Below are positions 35,301 to 59,214 of a stretch of DNA of 64,000 nt, in pieces; position 1 is the stretch's first letter, and each line of letters opens with the position of its first letter. Both the position numbers and the translations under genes were made by a program. The stretch comes from Rhea pennata. Taxonomy: Eukaryota > Chordata > Aves > Rheiformes > Rheidae. The DNA is taken from the NCBI RefSeq assembly GCF_028389875.1, contig NC_084678.1, positions 17,204,899 through 17,268,898 of the forward strand. Direction: 5' to 3'. Under the pieces are notes generated by a model that searched no databases, had not been told where the DNA came from, and saw only the letters and a list, made by a program, of their open reading frames with translations.

Positions 35301-38300
35301 TCTGAGAGCTCCTGCTAGGAGATGGTAGTCTGTGGCAAGGTTTGCAGCTTATCACTCTGCTGTGCTGAGTGAGTCTTGCAAACACTTAGCCTGATAGAGT
35401 GGCCAGCCTGAGTGTGCCGTGCAAAGAGGTAAAATGGCTGTTTCTGCACTGAGACATCAGACTCGCTTCAGGTGCAGCTCAGCTGAGCATAACAGCACTA
35501 TCCCCCTGTACCTCCCACCCTAATCTTGTTTGTTCTGGCAGTTCCAGTGCAGACCTTTCTGTCTCTCTTCTCAGGGCCCCTCAGCCCCCTGGGGAAGGTT
35601 GAGCTGCCCTTCAGTAGCTGCCTGAGGATGATCATGGAACACAAGCCCTACACCCAGCTGCTGTGTGGCTTCCTCTTTGCATCCCTGGCCTTCCAGGTGT
35701 GAGACCTGCCTCAGCAGGAGGAGAGCTTGGGAGATGAGATGCTCCAGGCAGCTTCTCTAGTGATACACAGTGAATGTGGGACCCCAGCCGTGAATGTCTC
35801 CATGTTCCCTTCCTAGATTGCACAGGGGATCTTCGCTGTCTTCTGTACTCATGCTGCAGGTCTGGCCGGGAAGTTCCAGCATTTGGTGCTTATCATGTTG
35901 GTAAGAGAGCCCAAGAGAGACATTCTGTCCCTGCCTGCTTTGGCAGATGCCTGGATTGCCACAGCCCTACAGGATCGTGACAGCTCAGGCCACACTTGGG
36001 GCACTGGATTTTGTGGAGTCAGCACTGCTGCTTCTTCCTATCAGCAAAGATGTCACCCAGGCAGATACTGGCGGAAACTGGAAGGCCTTGCTGAGAGTCC
36101 TCTCTGGTTCTCTCCTCAGGTCACAGCTTCCCTCTCTATTCCATTCTGGCAATGGCTTTTGGGGAAATTTGGGAAGAAAACGGCCGTGTCCTTAGGCCTG
36201 GTGGTAAGTTTGCCCTTGGTCTTGGCTACAAACTAAGAAGCCCTGTGGGCAGTGTCCTGCTCCCAGCTACTCATGCTGTCTAAGGGGAAGAGCTGGCTGC
36301 TAAACAGCGTGACCAGCCATGCAGGCGTTTTATTTCTCCTAGCCAGCCAGCTCGGAGGCAGGTGGCCCTGAGCAGTGTCTTCCATGCTATAGGTGAACAG
36401 GAATAGGGTGGTAGCTGATCACAGTTCTGCATTTCAATTTGTCTGGCCACTGCTCATATCAGTGACCACAGCTTTGCAGAGCTTTGCAGTAATGTTTGGG
36501 GAGGCTAAGGGCCTGTCTGTGAGATGGTGGATGAGTGAGGATGTTTGCAGTATCGCCCAACCTGGCTTATGCTCTTGGACTCCATGGCTGCTGGGTCTTG
36601 TGAGCAGTGCGTGGTTAGATGCTGTCCTAATGCACTGATCTCATGTGCACTCCCAGCAGCCTCTTTCCTGCTCCAGGATCTTGCATGCTCAATGCAGGTG
36701 ACCTGAGTTCTGCCAGCCAGCTCTGTGTGGGGAGGGAAGTAAGGGCCAGGGTACCATGCTGGGAATGAGCCTGCTCATCAAACACACTTGAGCTGCTGCC
36801 TGGCTATGCAAGTCAGCAAGAAAGTCCCATTTGGCTTTGGAGCATTAGGTACTCAAATTCCTTTGCAGATCTGCCTCGAGTTTGCCTTTCTCACAGACAT
36901 TTGGGGCACCCATAGCAAATGCAGCTTTCTAGTTTAACCATTCAGCCCCATTGCCCTCTATAACAGGCCTTTCTTTACCACGAGGAAGACTTTGATTCCA
37001 ATATCTTGTTGCCCTCTGTCCAGGGTCTTCAGGCTACACTGCACAGGGGAAGGAAGCAGCCTTTGTGCCACGAATCAGCTGTTCAGACCTTTCCTAGAGC
37101 CCCAGAACATAACATCCAGGGTCCGTGTACTGGTGGTGGTGGGGTGTCCTCTGGCCTTGCCCCTCTGAGCAGGGTGATGCAGGGCGGCTGGGCAGATGTG
37201 AGGTTTTTGCTATTGTCTATGAATGTGTGGGGAGGAGGAGCCCAGCCTTTGGTACACCAGGCCAGTGTAAGATGTCCGTGAGCAGCAGAAGGGGCTCATA
37301 TGCTCTTCTTTCTCTTCTCTACCCCAGCTGATTATCCCAGCCCTCATAGGGATCACCCAGGTGAGGCACAATTTCCTGGCCTTCATCTTCCTGATGATCA
37401 TGGCAGGCTGCAGCATGGCTGTGCTCTATCTGTTACCGTGGTGAGTGGAGGCATCTCAAAGATGGTTGTTAGGTAGCGAGGAGGGGAAAGTTATGGGGAA
37501 AACGCCAGGCCAGGGCTTCACTGCAACAGCTATTGGGATGCACAGGGACATGGGGCTGGGAAGAGATGTGGATGTGATCCTGGTAAGTGATGGTCTTGCT
37601 GGAGCATAATTCAGTCTGCATTCAAGACTCCCTTCAGCAGTGGGATGCTGTGCAAAATACTGTTTTTTTTCCTGCCTTTCTCAAAGTAGCTGCTACATGC
37701 TGTCTGTGAAACATTCTGTCCTGATTGCCTAAGGCAAAGGACATGCTAAACAGTCTCCAGAGGGGAGTTCAAGTGGTTTCCACCTCTTTCTACTGGTTGA
37801 AGAGGCCTGGGAGTAGTTGCAGCTGAGTTTGGTCAGTGCTGGAGTGGGTTTCATGAATGCCTCTGTGGGGCTGTCTGTCCCCAGGTCCATGCTGCCAGAT
37901 GCAGTGGATGATTTCAGGCTGAGGAACCCCAACTGCCTGAACCTGGAGGCTCTCTTCTACTCATTTTATGTCATCTTCAACAAGTTTGCAGGTGGTCTTG
38001 CCGTGGGGATATCGACACTGAGTTTACAGTAAGCCCCAAATGCTATCCTCCCTATTTTGCCAGCCTAGCATGGATCTTTTTTACTGCTCCTTTCTGGGTT
38101 GTCTGATGAGAGATGCTGTAATGGGTTGCAGGTATATTCAAATTTGTCTTTCCAACATCTACTGAGAGCAAGAGGAGCAGGAGGGAATGGGATTTCTATG
38201 AAGTTGGGCCTTTGATTCCAGCCTCTAGAGGAGACCCACAGAAGTGCCAGCTTGCCTTTTGGCAATGGCTCCGTGGGGCTGGGGAAAGTGTGACCATTCT

Positions 38301-40673
38301 TCATGACTAAAAGCCTGCCAGTGTTCTCCAGTGGAGGTCCCTAGGCTGACAGCAGTGTCTTTCATCTGTGTTCCTCTAGTTTTGCAGGTTACCGTGCTGG
38401 AGACTGCACACACAACCCCTCTGTCATCCTTGCCCTACAGCTGCTCATGGCCCCAGTCCCAATAAGTCTGCTGCTTGTTGCTATAATCATCTTTTCCCTC
38501 TACCCCATCAATCAGAAGAGGAGGAAACAGATGAAAATGGAGATGGAGGCAATCAGGTAAATTCAGGCTCCCTCAAAGAGCCAGGTCTTCTCTTATTTCT
38601 GGATGCCCGCACTGCAACTAGCCCAAGGCAGAAACGCTGCACAGGGAGGGACTGCGTATGTCCAGCCTGGTTCCCTGCGCTTGTGCTATGATCCCTTCCA
38701 GAGGCACGTTCTCTAAGGGCTTGAGGGAGTTCTGGGGACTGCAGGCTTCACATCGGATCTCAAGAGTGCTCGTGTTCCTTTTACCAGGCATCACATGCAG
38801 CATGGCAGCGCAGAGTAAAACAAGCACCGAACTGGGTGAGTTCCTGCAGGAAGAACCTAGACTTGCTGTGTGCTGTCAGGATGTGCTGCTGTCATGGAAA
38901 GTCTCCGTTTCCTGTTGTTTCCTGTTTCCGTGTTCCAAGGGGCTGTTTGTACCCCGGGTCCCCTCCCTCTCCTGGCAGGCATGCACAGGTCAGAGAGGGG
39001 ATCCTGCGCAGCAGCCCCAGCCCTGCCGCCTCGCTAGAGAGCTGCCTTCTCCAGGCTTGGCCTCACTGGTCCTTTGGCAGGTCCCGACAGACCTGTGCTC
39101 CTCTTTGGGGAGAGACAGCCCTGCCGGGGAGGAAGGGGCCCAAGCAAGCCTCGGGACAGTGCTCGCAAACAAGACGGGACGCGGAGGTGTCACTTAGCCA
39201 TGTGGGAAAACTTTTGCCTGAAGTATGCTGGGACTGTTTTAGAGGGAAACTGCAGCATTCTTGGCAGATTTTTTGAAAAGTATTTTCCTAGATAAGTGTG
39301 TGTCTATGTGCTTACGCTGTCCTTTCACAGGGGAAAGTTCAGAATTTCTTTGAAAAAGGGTGAAGTTTAAGCCAGTAGCGTAAAAGAAGAGTACGTGCAG
39401 AAATGATCACACTTGGCAGCACTGTAGCAAAAGCCAGCTATGTCTCTCTGCCTTGGTCTTGTTAGCTGAGTAACTTACAGGAAATGAGGAATTTTTCGGT
39501 AGAAGAGTTTGCAGGACTGGACTGAGCTGACTCAGTTCAGGCAGTCTTGGGTGTTTCTGGCAGCTTGTCCTGATTTTTGCCATGCCAGGAGGTTAGAGCA
39601 GAAATGTCACATGAATTTCCGGGATAGTTGAGTTGCTTTTAAATCATAGCCCACAGCTAGATCTACTACATCAGCATCTTGTGAAAGCTTCCCAGCCTCC
39701 TCACATCTCTCCTGGCAATGGTGAGGGGGCAGCGGGGGGAAGATAGGAGAAATAAGCCAGCTTGTTGCTGGTAGCACTGAGCTGTGTTCAGCCCTGTGCA
39801 GAGGAAAAGAGTGAGGCTGGTTATTTTTAGGGCTAGAGCTGTGTCTGACCGTTGGTTGACCTTGCAGCACTCCAGTCTGGTGCACATTGGCAGGATCTGA
39901 GCAAATTACTCCCCAGTTGTGCACTAACTTAATTTGAACCCTTCAGTCTTGTGATGCCACTTTAAGAAGAATGGGGAAGATCATGTGTCAGAGTATCTGC
40001 AGGATCATCACATCAATCGAGATTCGGCGTGATTTCTCAGCAGCACGGAGGGCTTCCCTTTTTTGCTGAGGCGTAAAGGATGTTCCTTAGGAGTGCCTGA
40101 CTAAGGCTGTGGTCGGTGCTGCAACACACTGCCCTCTGCCACTGTGCATTGCTTTCAGCCTTGCTTCCTGTGGATTTATGAACGAACAAGTACCTTTGAA
40201 CACTGAGGAAACACTCTGAGAGCTCGGAGTTTTAAGTCCTACAGAAGACATGAATTATGTTCAGAGGCATGCGCTCTTTGGGACAGAGGGGTGGACTTCC
40301 TCTGGAGCTTCTACTCTGCCGCACGTGCTGTGAACGGGCCATAGACCACTCTAGAGTGGGACCTGTCCCACTGCAGAGCAGGGAAACACTTCTGGTGTTT
40401 GTGGTGTCTTCTAGCCCTGCTATTATCCACGATGGTACTTCTGTATATCAAAAAAAGTCCTGTATATTTCTTACACTATTAAATCTGAATATTCACACTT
40501 TTTCCTCTTGGCATTTATTTTGCAAGTTCTACTAGCAAATGATCCACAAAGTAGGAAGAAATGTCTGTAGAATTTGTTTGTTCTGAGGCTGTTTTACTTT
40601 CTCCAGGGTTGAGACACTGAAATCTGACCTGAGACCTTTTGTGGTTCTGGACCAGCTGGACCCTGAGCAGTGA
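32383..40673 (+). CDS. MFSD2-family lysolipid transporter, MFSD2A-like (first exon not found)
   Basis: Thirteen exons: 32383-32476, 32790-32914, 33518-33650, 34063-34141, 34647-34804, 34928-35018, 35542-35696, 35817-35900, 36120-36203, 37328-37440, 37885-38028, 38380-38556 and 40607-40673. All phases agree and give 500 residues plus an unseen start. Family landmarks of MFSD2A (sodium-dependent lysophosphatidylcholine symporter) are present: KVCYAAGGIPYQ, GRAWDAVTDP with both Asp residues, YSSLTMF, GIQGQIVG, the FGKKTA loop, LPDAVDDF, and a membrane Lys in FNKFAGG. The luminal loop has NGT and NTS sequons and a Cys; a second Cys in GDCTHNP could pair with it. There are about twelve membrane segments. 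The tail lacks the Ser-rich end of human MFSD2A. By homology it moves lysolipids or related lipids across the plasma membrane; MFSD2B-like substrates are an alternative. Confidence 0.9.
33019..33050 (+). repeat. intronic 32-bp repeat, copy 1
   Basis: This copy lies 105 bases after the exon ending at 32914. It matches the copy at 34289-34320 in 29 of 32 bases, sharing GGGGTCCATATGTCAT and GAAAGAGGAG. The surrounding sequence is not alike. Confidence 0.75.
34289..34320 (+). repeat. intronic 32-bp repeat, copy 2
   Basis: This copy lies 148 bases after the exon ending at 34141 of the same transporter gene, in the same orientation as copy 1 at 33019-33050. It may be part of a dispersed repeat family or a duplicated intronic element. 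Confidence 0.75.
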
Positions 40674-41700
40674 CGGGAGATCAAACCTGGCTGAGTTTCT
40701 CTCTTCTGTTAGAGTATTAGTTTTGCCAGAGGCTTGTCATTGGTGTGGCGCTGCTTGCTGGTAAGATGAGCAGGTTCTAGTAGGGATTAAAAAAAATGAA
40801 AAAACAAACAAACAAAAAAAAAAAAAAAAAAAAACCCCAAAACTGCCATCCCCCAGGGTGAGCGCTCTGAGGAGGTTAAAGTGCCTGATGAGCGCTCCTG
40901 GGCTTGTGTGACATAGGTTCTAGTATGTATATAAATAGAGTGGTATTCTTCTCTTCCAGCTCCCTGTTTATTGCTGGCTGTTGTGGGGAAGGCAGACTCA
41001 ATTCCTTCATGAGGATACTATTAATCAGAAGGGATGAGAGTATGCCTGTTTTCTCCCCTGCTTTTTTTTTTTTTTTTTTTTTTTTCTTCCATCTTGACTC
41101 TGGGATGACACTCTGGGGACACGGGTCTGTTTGAGGAAAAACAGGTACTACAGGCAGGCAGAAACTATGGCTTGCAGGTTTAATGTAAAAAAAATAATGC
41201 TAAAGTAGTAAAGGAGGGGGGAAAACGGTATTTCAGTATTTAAAAGATGCAAGCAAAGAACAGGTGCAATTAAATCTTGCTTTATCCCGTTATCTGTTAT
41301 TTTAAGTCTCCTCTTTTGTCCCATTTTAATGCACTTGCTGAAAATACTGGCTTTTTATTAGTCTCTTGGCTGTCCTTGGAACTTCTCTATTCCCGTGTGG
41401 ACACTCAAATTCATCTACTTCAAGTAAGAAAATAGGACACTTTGATGCAAAAATTCTGTGCCTGGAAAGATCTTTTGGGGTTAAAAATAATAGAAAAGAG
41501 AAAGGTAGCTGCTCATGTTCCAGAAAGAAAGTCATTTTGAACGCTGAATTGTTCAAATCTGCATCTCTTCTGGGATTGCAACTGCCAAGAAACCTGCCCT
41601 GGTAAATTGTGGCAGGCATTGACCCTTCACCAGCTTGGTGAGAAGCAGTAACAGGAGCAGAGCTAACAGCGATCTCTGAGACAACACCTCCTCCGCTTGC
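40674..41700 (+). other. transporter 3' UTR and short intergenic gap
   Basis: After the stop at 40671-40673 there is an A-rich repeat, a T-run at 41062-41085 and a possible ATTAAA polyadenylation word at 41269-41274. No canonical AATAAA is obvious. No gene is seen before the FKBP1A CpG island. Confidence 0.5.
40784..40835. repeat. A-rich simple repeat
   Basis: A-runs and AAAC words end in about 22 A residues. It lies 110 bases after the transporter stop codon. It could be an old insertion tail or simple slippage; no repeat body is recognisable before it. Confidence 0.7.
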
Positions 41701-42269
41701 AGTCCGCAGTCATCGCACGTGCCTGGGGCTTTCAGTTGAGGCAGGGCCGATTGCTGGGAACCGTGAGGACGATCAGAAAGCAAAGCGGCGGGCGAGCCGC
41801 GCTTGGCCTGGGCGCGGGGTCCGGGACGAGCCCCCTCCGGGCCTGCCCGGCCCCGGGACTCCACAAACGGCACTGCTGGGGCAAGGCCGTGGCTCGCTTC
41901 AGCCCGCGGTGGATGAACGGGAAAAGCCCCTTGGTTTTGGCCAGGCGGAGGCGGCAGCAGGCGAAGGCCCGAGGAGGAGAGGTGGGGACAGGCCGAGAGG
42001 GTCCCCTCCGGACCGCCGCGCTCCCGCCGCTCGCGCCCGGTACGGCGCACGGGCCGCCCCCGCCGGGTCTCCACGGCAACCGAGCGGTGCCAAGATGGCG
42101 GGCAGGAAGGAGGAGGAGGGAGCGGAGGGAAGATGGCGGCGGCCGGAGCCGAGGGCGGGGCGCGTCTAGGCGGCGCGGCGGGCGGGCTCTATGGCGGGGC
42201 CGAGGCTGCGCACACGTGGCCCCTCCTCCGTCGGCTGCGGGCGCTGCGGGAGCGCGAGCGGCACCGGGA

Positions 42270-42270
<1 letters not shown>

Positions 42271-42300
<30 letters not shown>
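42271..42300 (+). repeat. CGG trinucleotide repeat before the FKBP1A start codon
   Basis: Ten uninterrupted CGG units end one base before the FKBP1A ATG at 42302. In the FKBP1A frame they read as glycine codons. Confidence 0.9.
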
Positions 42301-54520
<12,220 letters not shown>

Positions 54521-54807
54521 CCTACCCCAACCCCCTGTCCTTGGGTAAGATGGGAGAAGCAGCTGATGGGGCCAAGGGAACACTTCTTAAGGCCCCTCTG
54601 CTTGGCCTCAGGCCAGCGTGGGGAGGCGAGATGGAGATAATGGTGGTTGGGATGCATGAGAAGGATGGGGCAGGTTTCTAGCTGCGGAGAGAAGGGCTGT
54701 TGTTCTCAGGACACTGGTGATTTGGGGAACATTGTGGTGATAGGAGCAGAGTGCCCTGCCTGGCAGGCTCTTGCCACAGAGGCTTCGCAGTGCTGGCTGG
54801 ACCTGTG

Positions 54808-54900
54808 TCAGGACCACAGAACGATGTTGGAAGGGACCTCAAGTCTGCTGCACTATGTGCTTCCACAGCAGGGCCGGGCTGCCCACTCCCCCTCATGATG
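54808..54900 (-). mobile_element. possible diverged CR1 fragment in FKBP1A 3' UTR
   Basis: The words CCACAGAACGATG and TTGGAAGGGACCTCAAG resemble the antisense 3' end of CR1 elements. The following sequence matches poorly, so this is either an old copy or a chance likeness. Confidence 0.4.
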
Positions 54901-56152
54901 GCCCTGATGCTTCTCTCGCCTGGCTGACGGCCCATTCCTCCTCCATAATTGGGGCTTGAGTTCTGCTTTGAGGGCACCATGCGGTTTCTAATGAAACTGT
55001 GTTATGAACACACTTCCTCCTTGGCTGTAGCTTTCTCCTGAAGGCTGTCGGGTTCTCTGCCAGCGGCTTCGTTACGGTGCCTCTCTTCTCTCCCAAACAG
55101 GTTTGGCACATGGAGGAATCCAAAATCTCAGCTTCAAGAAGAATGCACATGACTTTGTACGGAGCTTTTCCTGATATTCCACTACACTCATTGTATAACC
55201 TTACACCTTGATTGAATGCCTTTGGTCACTAAGCTTTGCGTCTGACTCTTCCTCCTTGTATCGTGTTTTTATGTCTTTTTAAACTATACGCCGTAAACCT
55301 CAACTCTTTTTGGGTCAAATTCTTATTTTTGTTCCAGGTATAGACTACGTTTTACCAGTAGTACGCAGATGGCCTGACCTTAGATAGGAGTCATTTGAAC
55401 AAAAGGAAACCCGTTAGTTAGTTGTTTTGGTGCCGATCTCTATGGTGCATTAAAACCATAAATTGCTGCTGCTGCAAAAGCCATAGCAGAGTGAGGCTGT
55501 CGAGGTTGAATGGATGTGGAGAGCAAAGTAGCGCTAGGATTGTGTGTTAGTTACCCTGCCTGGAACCGGGGCAACGAGGAAGCAGTTTGTCCTTTCCTTG
55601 CTTTCTGGGGAGAGGACAGCATCACTGCCTGCACAGTGTTTTTACTCCTGGGAAGCTGGGGCTGCTGTACCCTTCCTTCCTCTCCCAGCTGTTGACTTTT
55701 CCATCTCACGGTGGACCTTCCACCTACCTGCCTTTGGATTTATGGAGATCATTTTCTCTTTAGCCATCGGAGCTCCGCAACTACTTAGAAATTCAACTCG
55801 CATTGAGCTTTCTTTAAAAAGGAAAACGAGGCAAAAGGAAGGTGCTGGCTACAGGGGAGGTGGCAGGGCTGGTGGGGAGTCAACTCAGAAGAAAATGCCT
55901 CCCTTCTAATCTCTCCCCCCTTGAAAGGAAACATCAGATCCCAGTTGTCCCCAGTCTGAACATACCTGACCGTTCCCTCCTGACACCTGATGCTGGTCAT
56001 CGCTGCTTATCTGGTCTCACTCGATGCATAGCTTCCCCCTGCTGCTGTCCTATCTGCCCCCTCCTTCCGCCCTGCGTAGTGATTTGGTAAGAGAAATTGC
56101 CGCCGTTCACGTCCTTCTCCACCGCATAAAGGTATCAAGTTTTATTATTGCA

Positions 56153-56158
56153 ATAAAA
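56153..56158 (+). terminator. polyadenylation signal of FKBP1A
   Basis: AATAAA lies about 1.63 kb after the stop codon, followed by a TTTT and GTGTGT-like stretch at 56170-56200. A 3' UTR over 1 kb fits the known long FKBP1A mRNA. This is probably the main 3' end. Confidence 0.6.
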
Positions 56159-56199
56159 ATGCTTTATGCTGGCTTTTCTCAGTTCTGTGTGTCGGAGGT

Positions 56200-58780
56200 T
56201 TTTCCCTCGCCTGTGTGCCGCTTAGCGCCGCTGCTCTCCTGGGAGGCAGCCCTCGCCCGGGGTGCTGACGCCGCTTCCGTGGCTGGAGGGTGCTCTGGAG
56301 GTGAGGAAGGGCTCGCTTTGCGGCGAGGCTCTTGAGCTTGGACCTTCAGGCACGGAGGGACGGCTGCGGCTCGCAGGTGATTTGGAGCGGGGGAAGCGCG
56401 CGCGGGTCTTGCTGCGGCTCCCGATCGCGGCAGGGAGAGCTGGCTGTGCGCGGAGGGGCGGGTACCCGGTCTCGCGGGACGGCGCCTGCGCTCGCAAGCA
56501 GCCGGAGGCCTGGCTGAACCGCTCCTTCCCGCAGGCCGTGGCGGGCAGCGTGGGAAATGCTCGGTGCCACGGGCACGGGCCCAACTAGTTCTCTGCTCCT
56601 TGGAGCGATTTTTGACTGCTGTTATTGTTGTGTGTAGTAATTGGCTGGGATTTGTATATACATATTTCTATCCGGTGGTTAGAGGAGGCTGGATGTTGCT
56701 ACGTGTGCAGCATTGCTCTTCCAGCAGCTGCTATTCACAGGTCAGATCAGCCTGGACCTTAAAAACCTGGGGTGTTTCAGCACCTTTCTTGGTGTCCCGG
56801 GTGCAGACGCTTTCCTAGATTTGCAGGGCCTTTTTTTTCCTTAGAAACCCTTGCTAGGACAGCGGCATTGGCCGTGTCTGTGCTCTCACCTAGCCAGGAC
56901 AGCAGGGGCTGCTGCGTCTGTGGCTTTTGGACTGCCGTGCTGAAGCTTGCACGGTTGCTGGTGGCGCCCAGGGAATGCTCTGTGGCTCGTGGTGTAGATG
57001 CCCCTGGGTCATTGCTGCTCTGAGTGTCCACGTCAGGGTTAGGGGAATCCAGTCTGGTGCCCGGGGCTTTGCACCGTGCCAGTGTTCCCACCTGCGGGGA
57101 ATGGGCTGCATGTTTTGCGTTAAAGGTTCCAGTTCCCAAACCTGGTACTTGGATGTGTCGGAGTAATTCTGCTGCTGCCCCCAGGGAATTGGGGTCTGCA
57201 GCCCCGGCGGCGATAGCTCTGTGCGCCGTGTCCGGTTCTGCTGCTCGCCCTCCGAGGACGTGGCGAATCCAAGCGCCCGAGCCTCGGCGAGTTTGCTGGG
57301 AGCAGGGGTTGCACTTAAAGGAGGATGTGGTGAGGCTGAAAAACGAGCTGCCTGGACTAGCCCTCTGATGGGTCTTTAGAAGCGATATGAGAAGACTTAA
57401 AAGCTTCTGCAGGTTGGACTGCCACCACCTGGGCTCCCGGGGCTGAGCCCTCCGCTGGCACTTGCCGGGGTTGTTGCATGCGCGCAGCTCTGGGTGCCTC
57501 GGGCTCGCCGTGCCGGAGTTGGGTGAACGTTCCCGGGTGTCCCGGCCCTGCGGCGTGTGCGGCACCCGCCGCTGAGAGGTGTAAAGCACTTCCCTTAGCT
57601 GCTCTGTTTGAGGCCCGGCTCCCCCCGGGCGCTGGCGCCGGCGGGGCTCGGCTGGCTCTCCCGTGCTCCGGGGCACGGCGGCGGCAGGAGCGCCGGGACG
57701 GCTGCGCGCGGCGCGGGCCCTCGTGCCGGGCTATCGTTCGCCGCCGGCTGGGAGAGGGCGGCGTGGGGCCGATGCTCTCGGCCACGCTCCCCTGGCCAGT
57801 CTCGACGTCCCCGCGCCCGGGGCGCCGGCACGGGGAAGGACGGACCCGCAACGTGGCCATGGGCACTTTGGTGCGCGCTGCCGGCCGTGGCCACCGGCGA
57901 TGGGTGGAAACTCGAGGCCGGCATGTGAGTTAATTCCCTTTTTCCTAAAGGAAAATTAATGAGGTTTAATTATTAAGCAGCGCCAGGCTGGGCCGGGGCT
58001 CTCCGTGCTGGCGGTGAGCTGGAGGCCGGGCGGAGGCAGGAGGGCGGCGGGAGCCGGCGCCGCGGCCGGCGGCCGCTCCGCTGCCCTGGGCGCCTGGCTC
58101 CCGTCCTCGTCCTCTCCTCGCCGACCTTCGTCTCGGGGCCGTTTGCCAGCGGTCGGGGTGCAGCGTGCGCGTGAGGCGCGGGCCCCGGAGCACACGCGTG
58201 CCGGCGCAGGACCGTGCGTGTGGCACGGGGGCAGCGCCGGGAGCCCCCTCGGTGGCGAGGCCCGTGCAGGGCGTTTTCTCACGGCCACGCAGCGGGGCAC
58301 CGGGGGGCTAGAAATAGCACGAGTAGATAAATCGTTTCCTCCCGGCCCGGCACGCCGGAGCGGCGGCACAGGGTGAGCCCGGGGCCGGGACATGCCCGGC
58401 CGCGCGCCCTCCGCCCGCGGGGCCCTGGCTCTGTTTTTCCGCTGCGGCGTGGGACTCGTCTCATCGCCCCGCACGCCCGGGAGGCAGCAGGGGCTGGAAC
58501 AGAGGCATCAGCTGGCAGCGGCGGAGCTGGGTTGTGGAGCCGCTGGCGGGGAGGGGGAGATGCCTCGGGGTGGAGGGGGGCGCTGGGGGCCGCCGCGGAG
58601 CACCGGGGTCCGGGAAAACCATCCCCATCCCCATCCCCATCCCCATCCCCATCCCCATCTCCATCCCCATCCCCATCCCCATCCCCATCCTGCCTGTGCT
58701 CCTCGACGGGGCCAGGCCTCTTCCCGCTGCCCCTGCCTGCCTTCCTCTTCCTCCTCCTCTTCCTCACCTGTGCGGCAGCA
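56200..58780. other. CpG-rich intergenic DNA between FKBP1A and SDCBP2
   Basis: Two CpG-dense blocks (about 56210-56580 and 57480-58600) flank a more neutral stretch. Open frames have composition-driven Arg/Pro/Ala/Gly content and show no family likeness. I see no supported gene. Confidence 0.45.
58617..58690. repeat. hexamer repeat (CATCCC)n
   Basis: About twelve tandem units of CATCCC, with one CATCTC variant, lie about 170 bases upstream of the likely SDCBP2 transcription start. The minus strand is a run of GGGATG, which could fold as a G-quadruplex. Confidence 0.93.
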
Positions 58781-58823
58781 GTCAGCTGAGCGGGCCAGGC
58801 CCCTCCCCGGGCCGCTGCGCCCG

Positions 58824-58880
58824 GATAAAACCCCGGGGTTCGGGGCAAAGGGCAGCGCCGGAGCCGGGAGCTGCCTGCAG
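58824..58880 (+). promoter_or_regulatory. SDCBP2 core promoter and non-coding exon 1
   Basis: A TATA-like GATAAAA at 58824-58830 is followed by a GC-rich leader that ends at a strong donor (CTGCAG then GTGAGT) at 58880. The next acceptor is at 59193, giving an exon from 59194 that carries the start codon. This describes a TATA-type promoter with one untranslated exon. The start site near 58855 is inferred. Confidence 0.55.
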
Positions 58881-59214
58881 GTGAGTCCTGCGGGGGAGGG
58901 CTGGGGTCCCCGTGCCCCCGCCCCCGCGGTGCCTTGCAGACCGGCTCTGTCGGGCAGGCACCGGGTATCCCTCACCCCCCTTCCCGGAGCATCCCGGCCC
59001 TCGGGGCGACGCGCGCCGGCGGGGAGCAGCGACGGGAGGGTTTCGCCCGGGGCGGCACCTCCCGCCCGGCGCAGCCCCCGCGGCTCCCCAGCCCCCTCGC
59101 CGGGGCCGGCGGCGATTCCCGGCCGCTTCCCGCGAGGAGCCGCGTCCCGGCCCGCTCGCGGGTGGCTCCGAAACGCCCCGGCCTCGTCCGCAGGCGCAGC
59201 CGCGGGAGGCAGCG

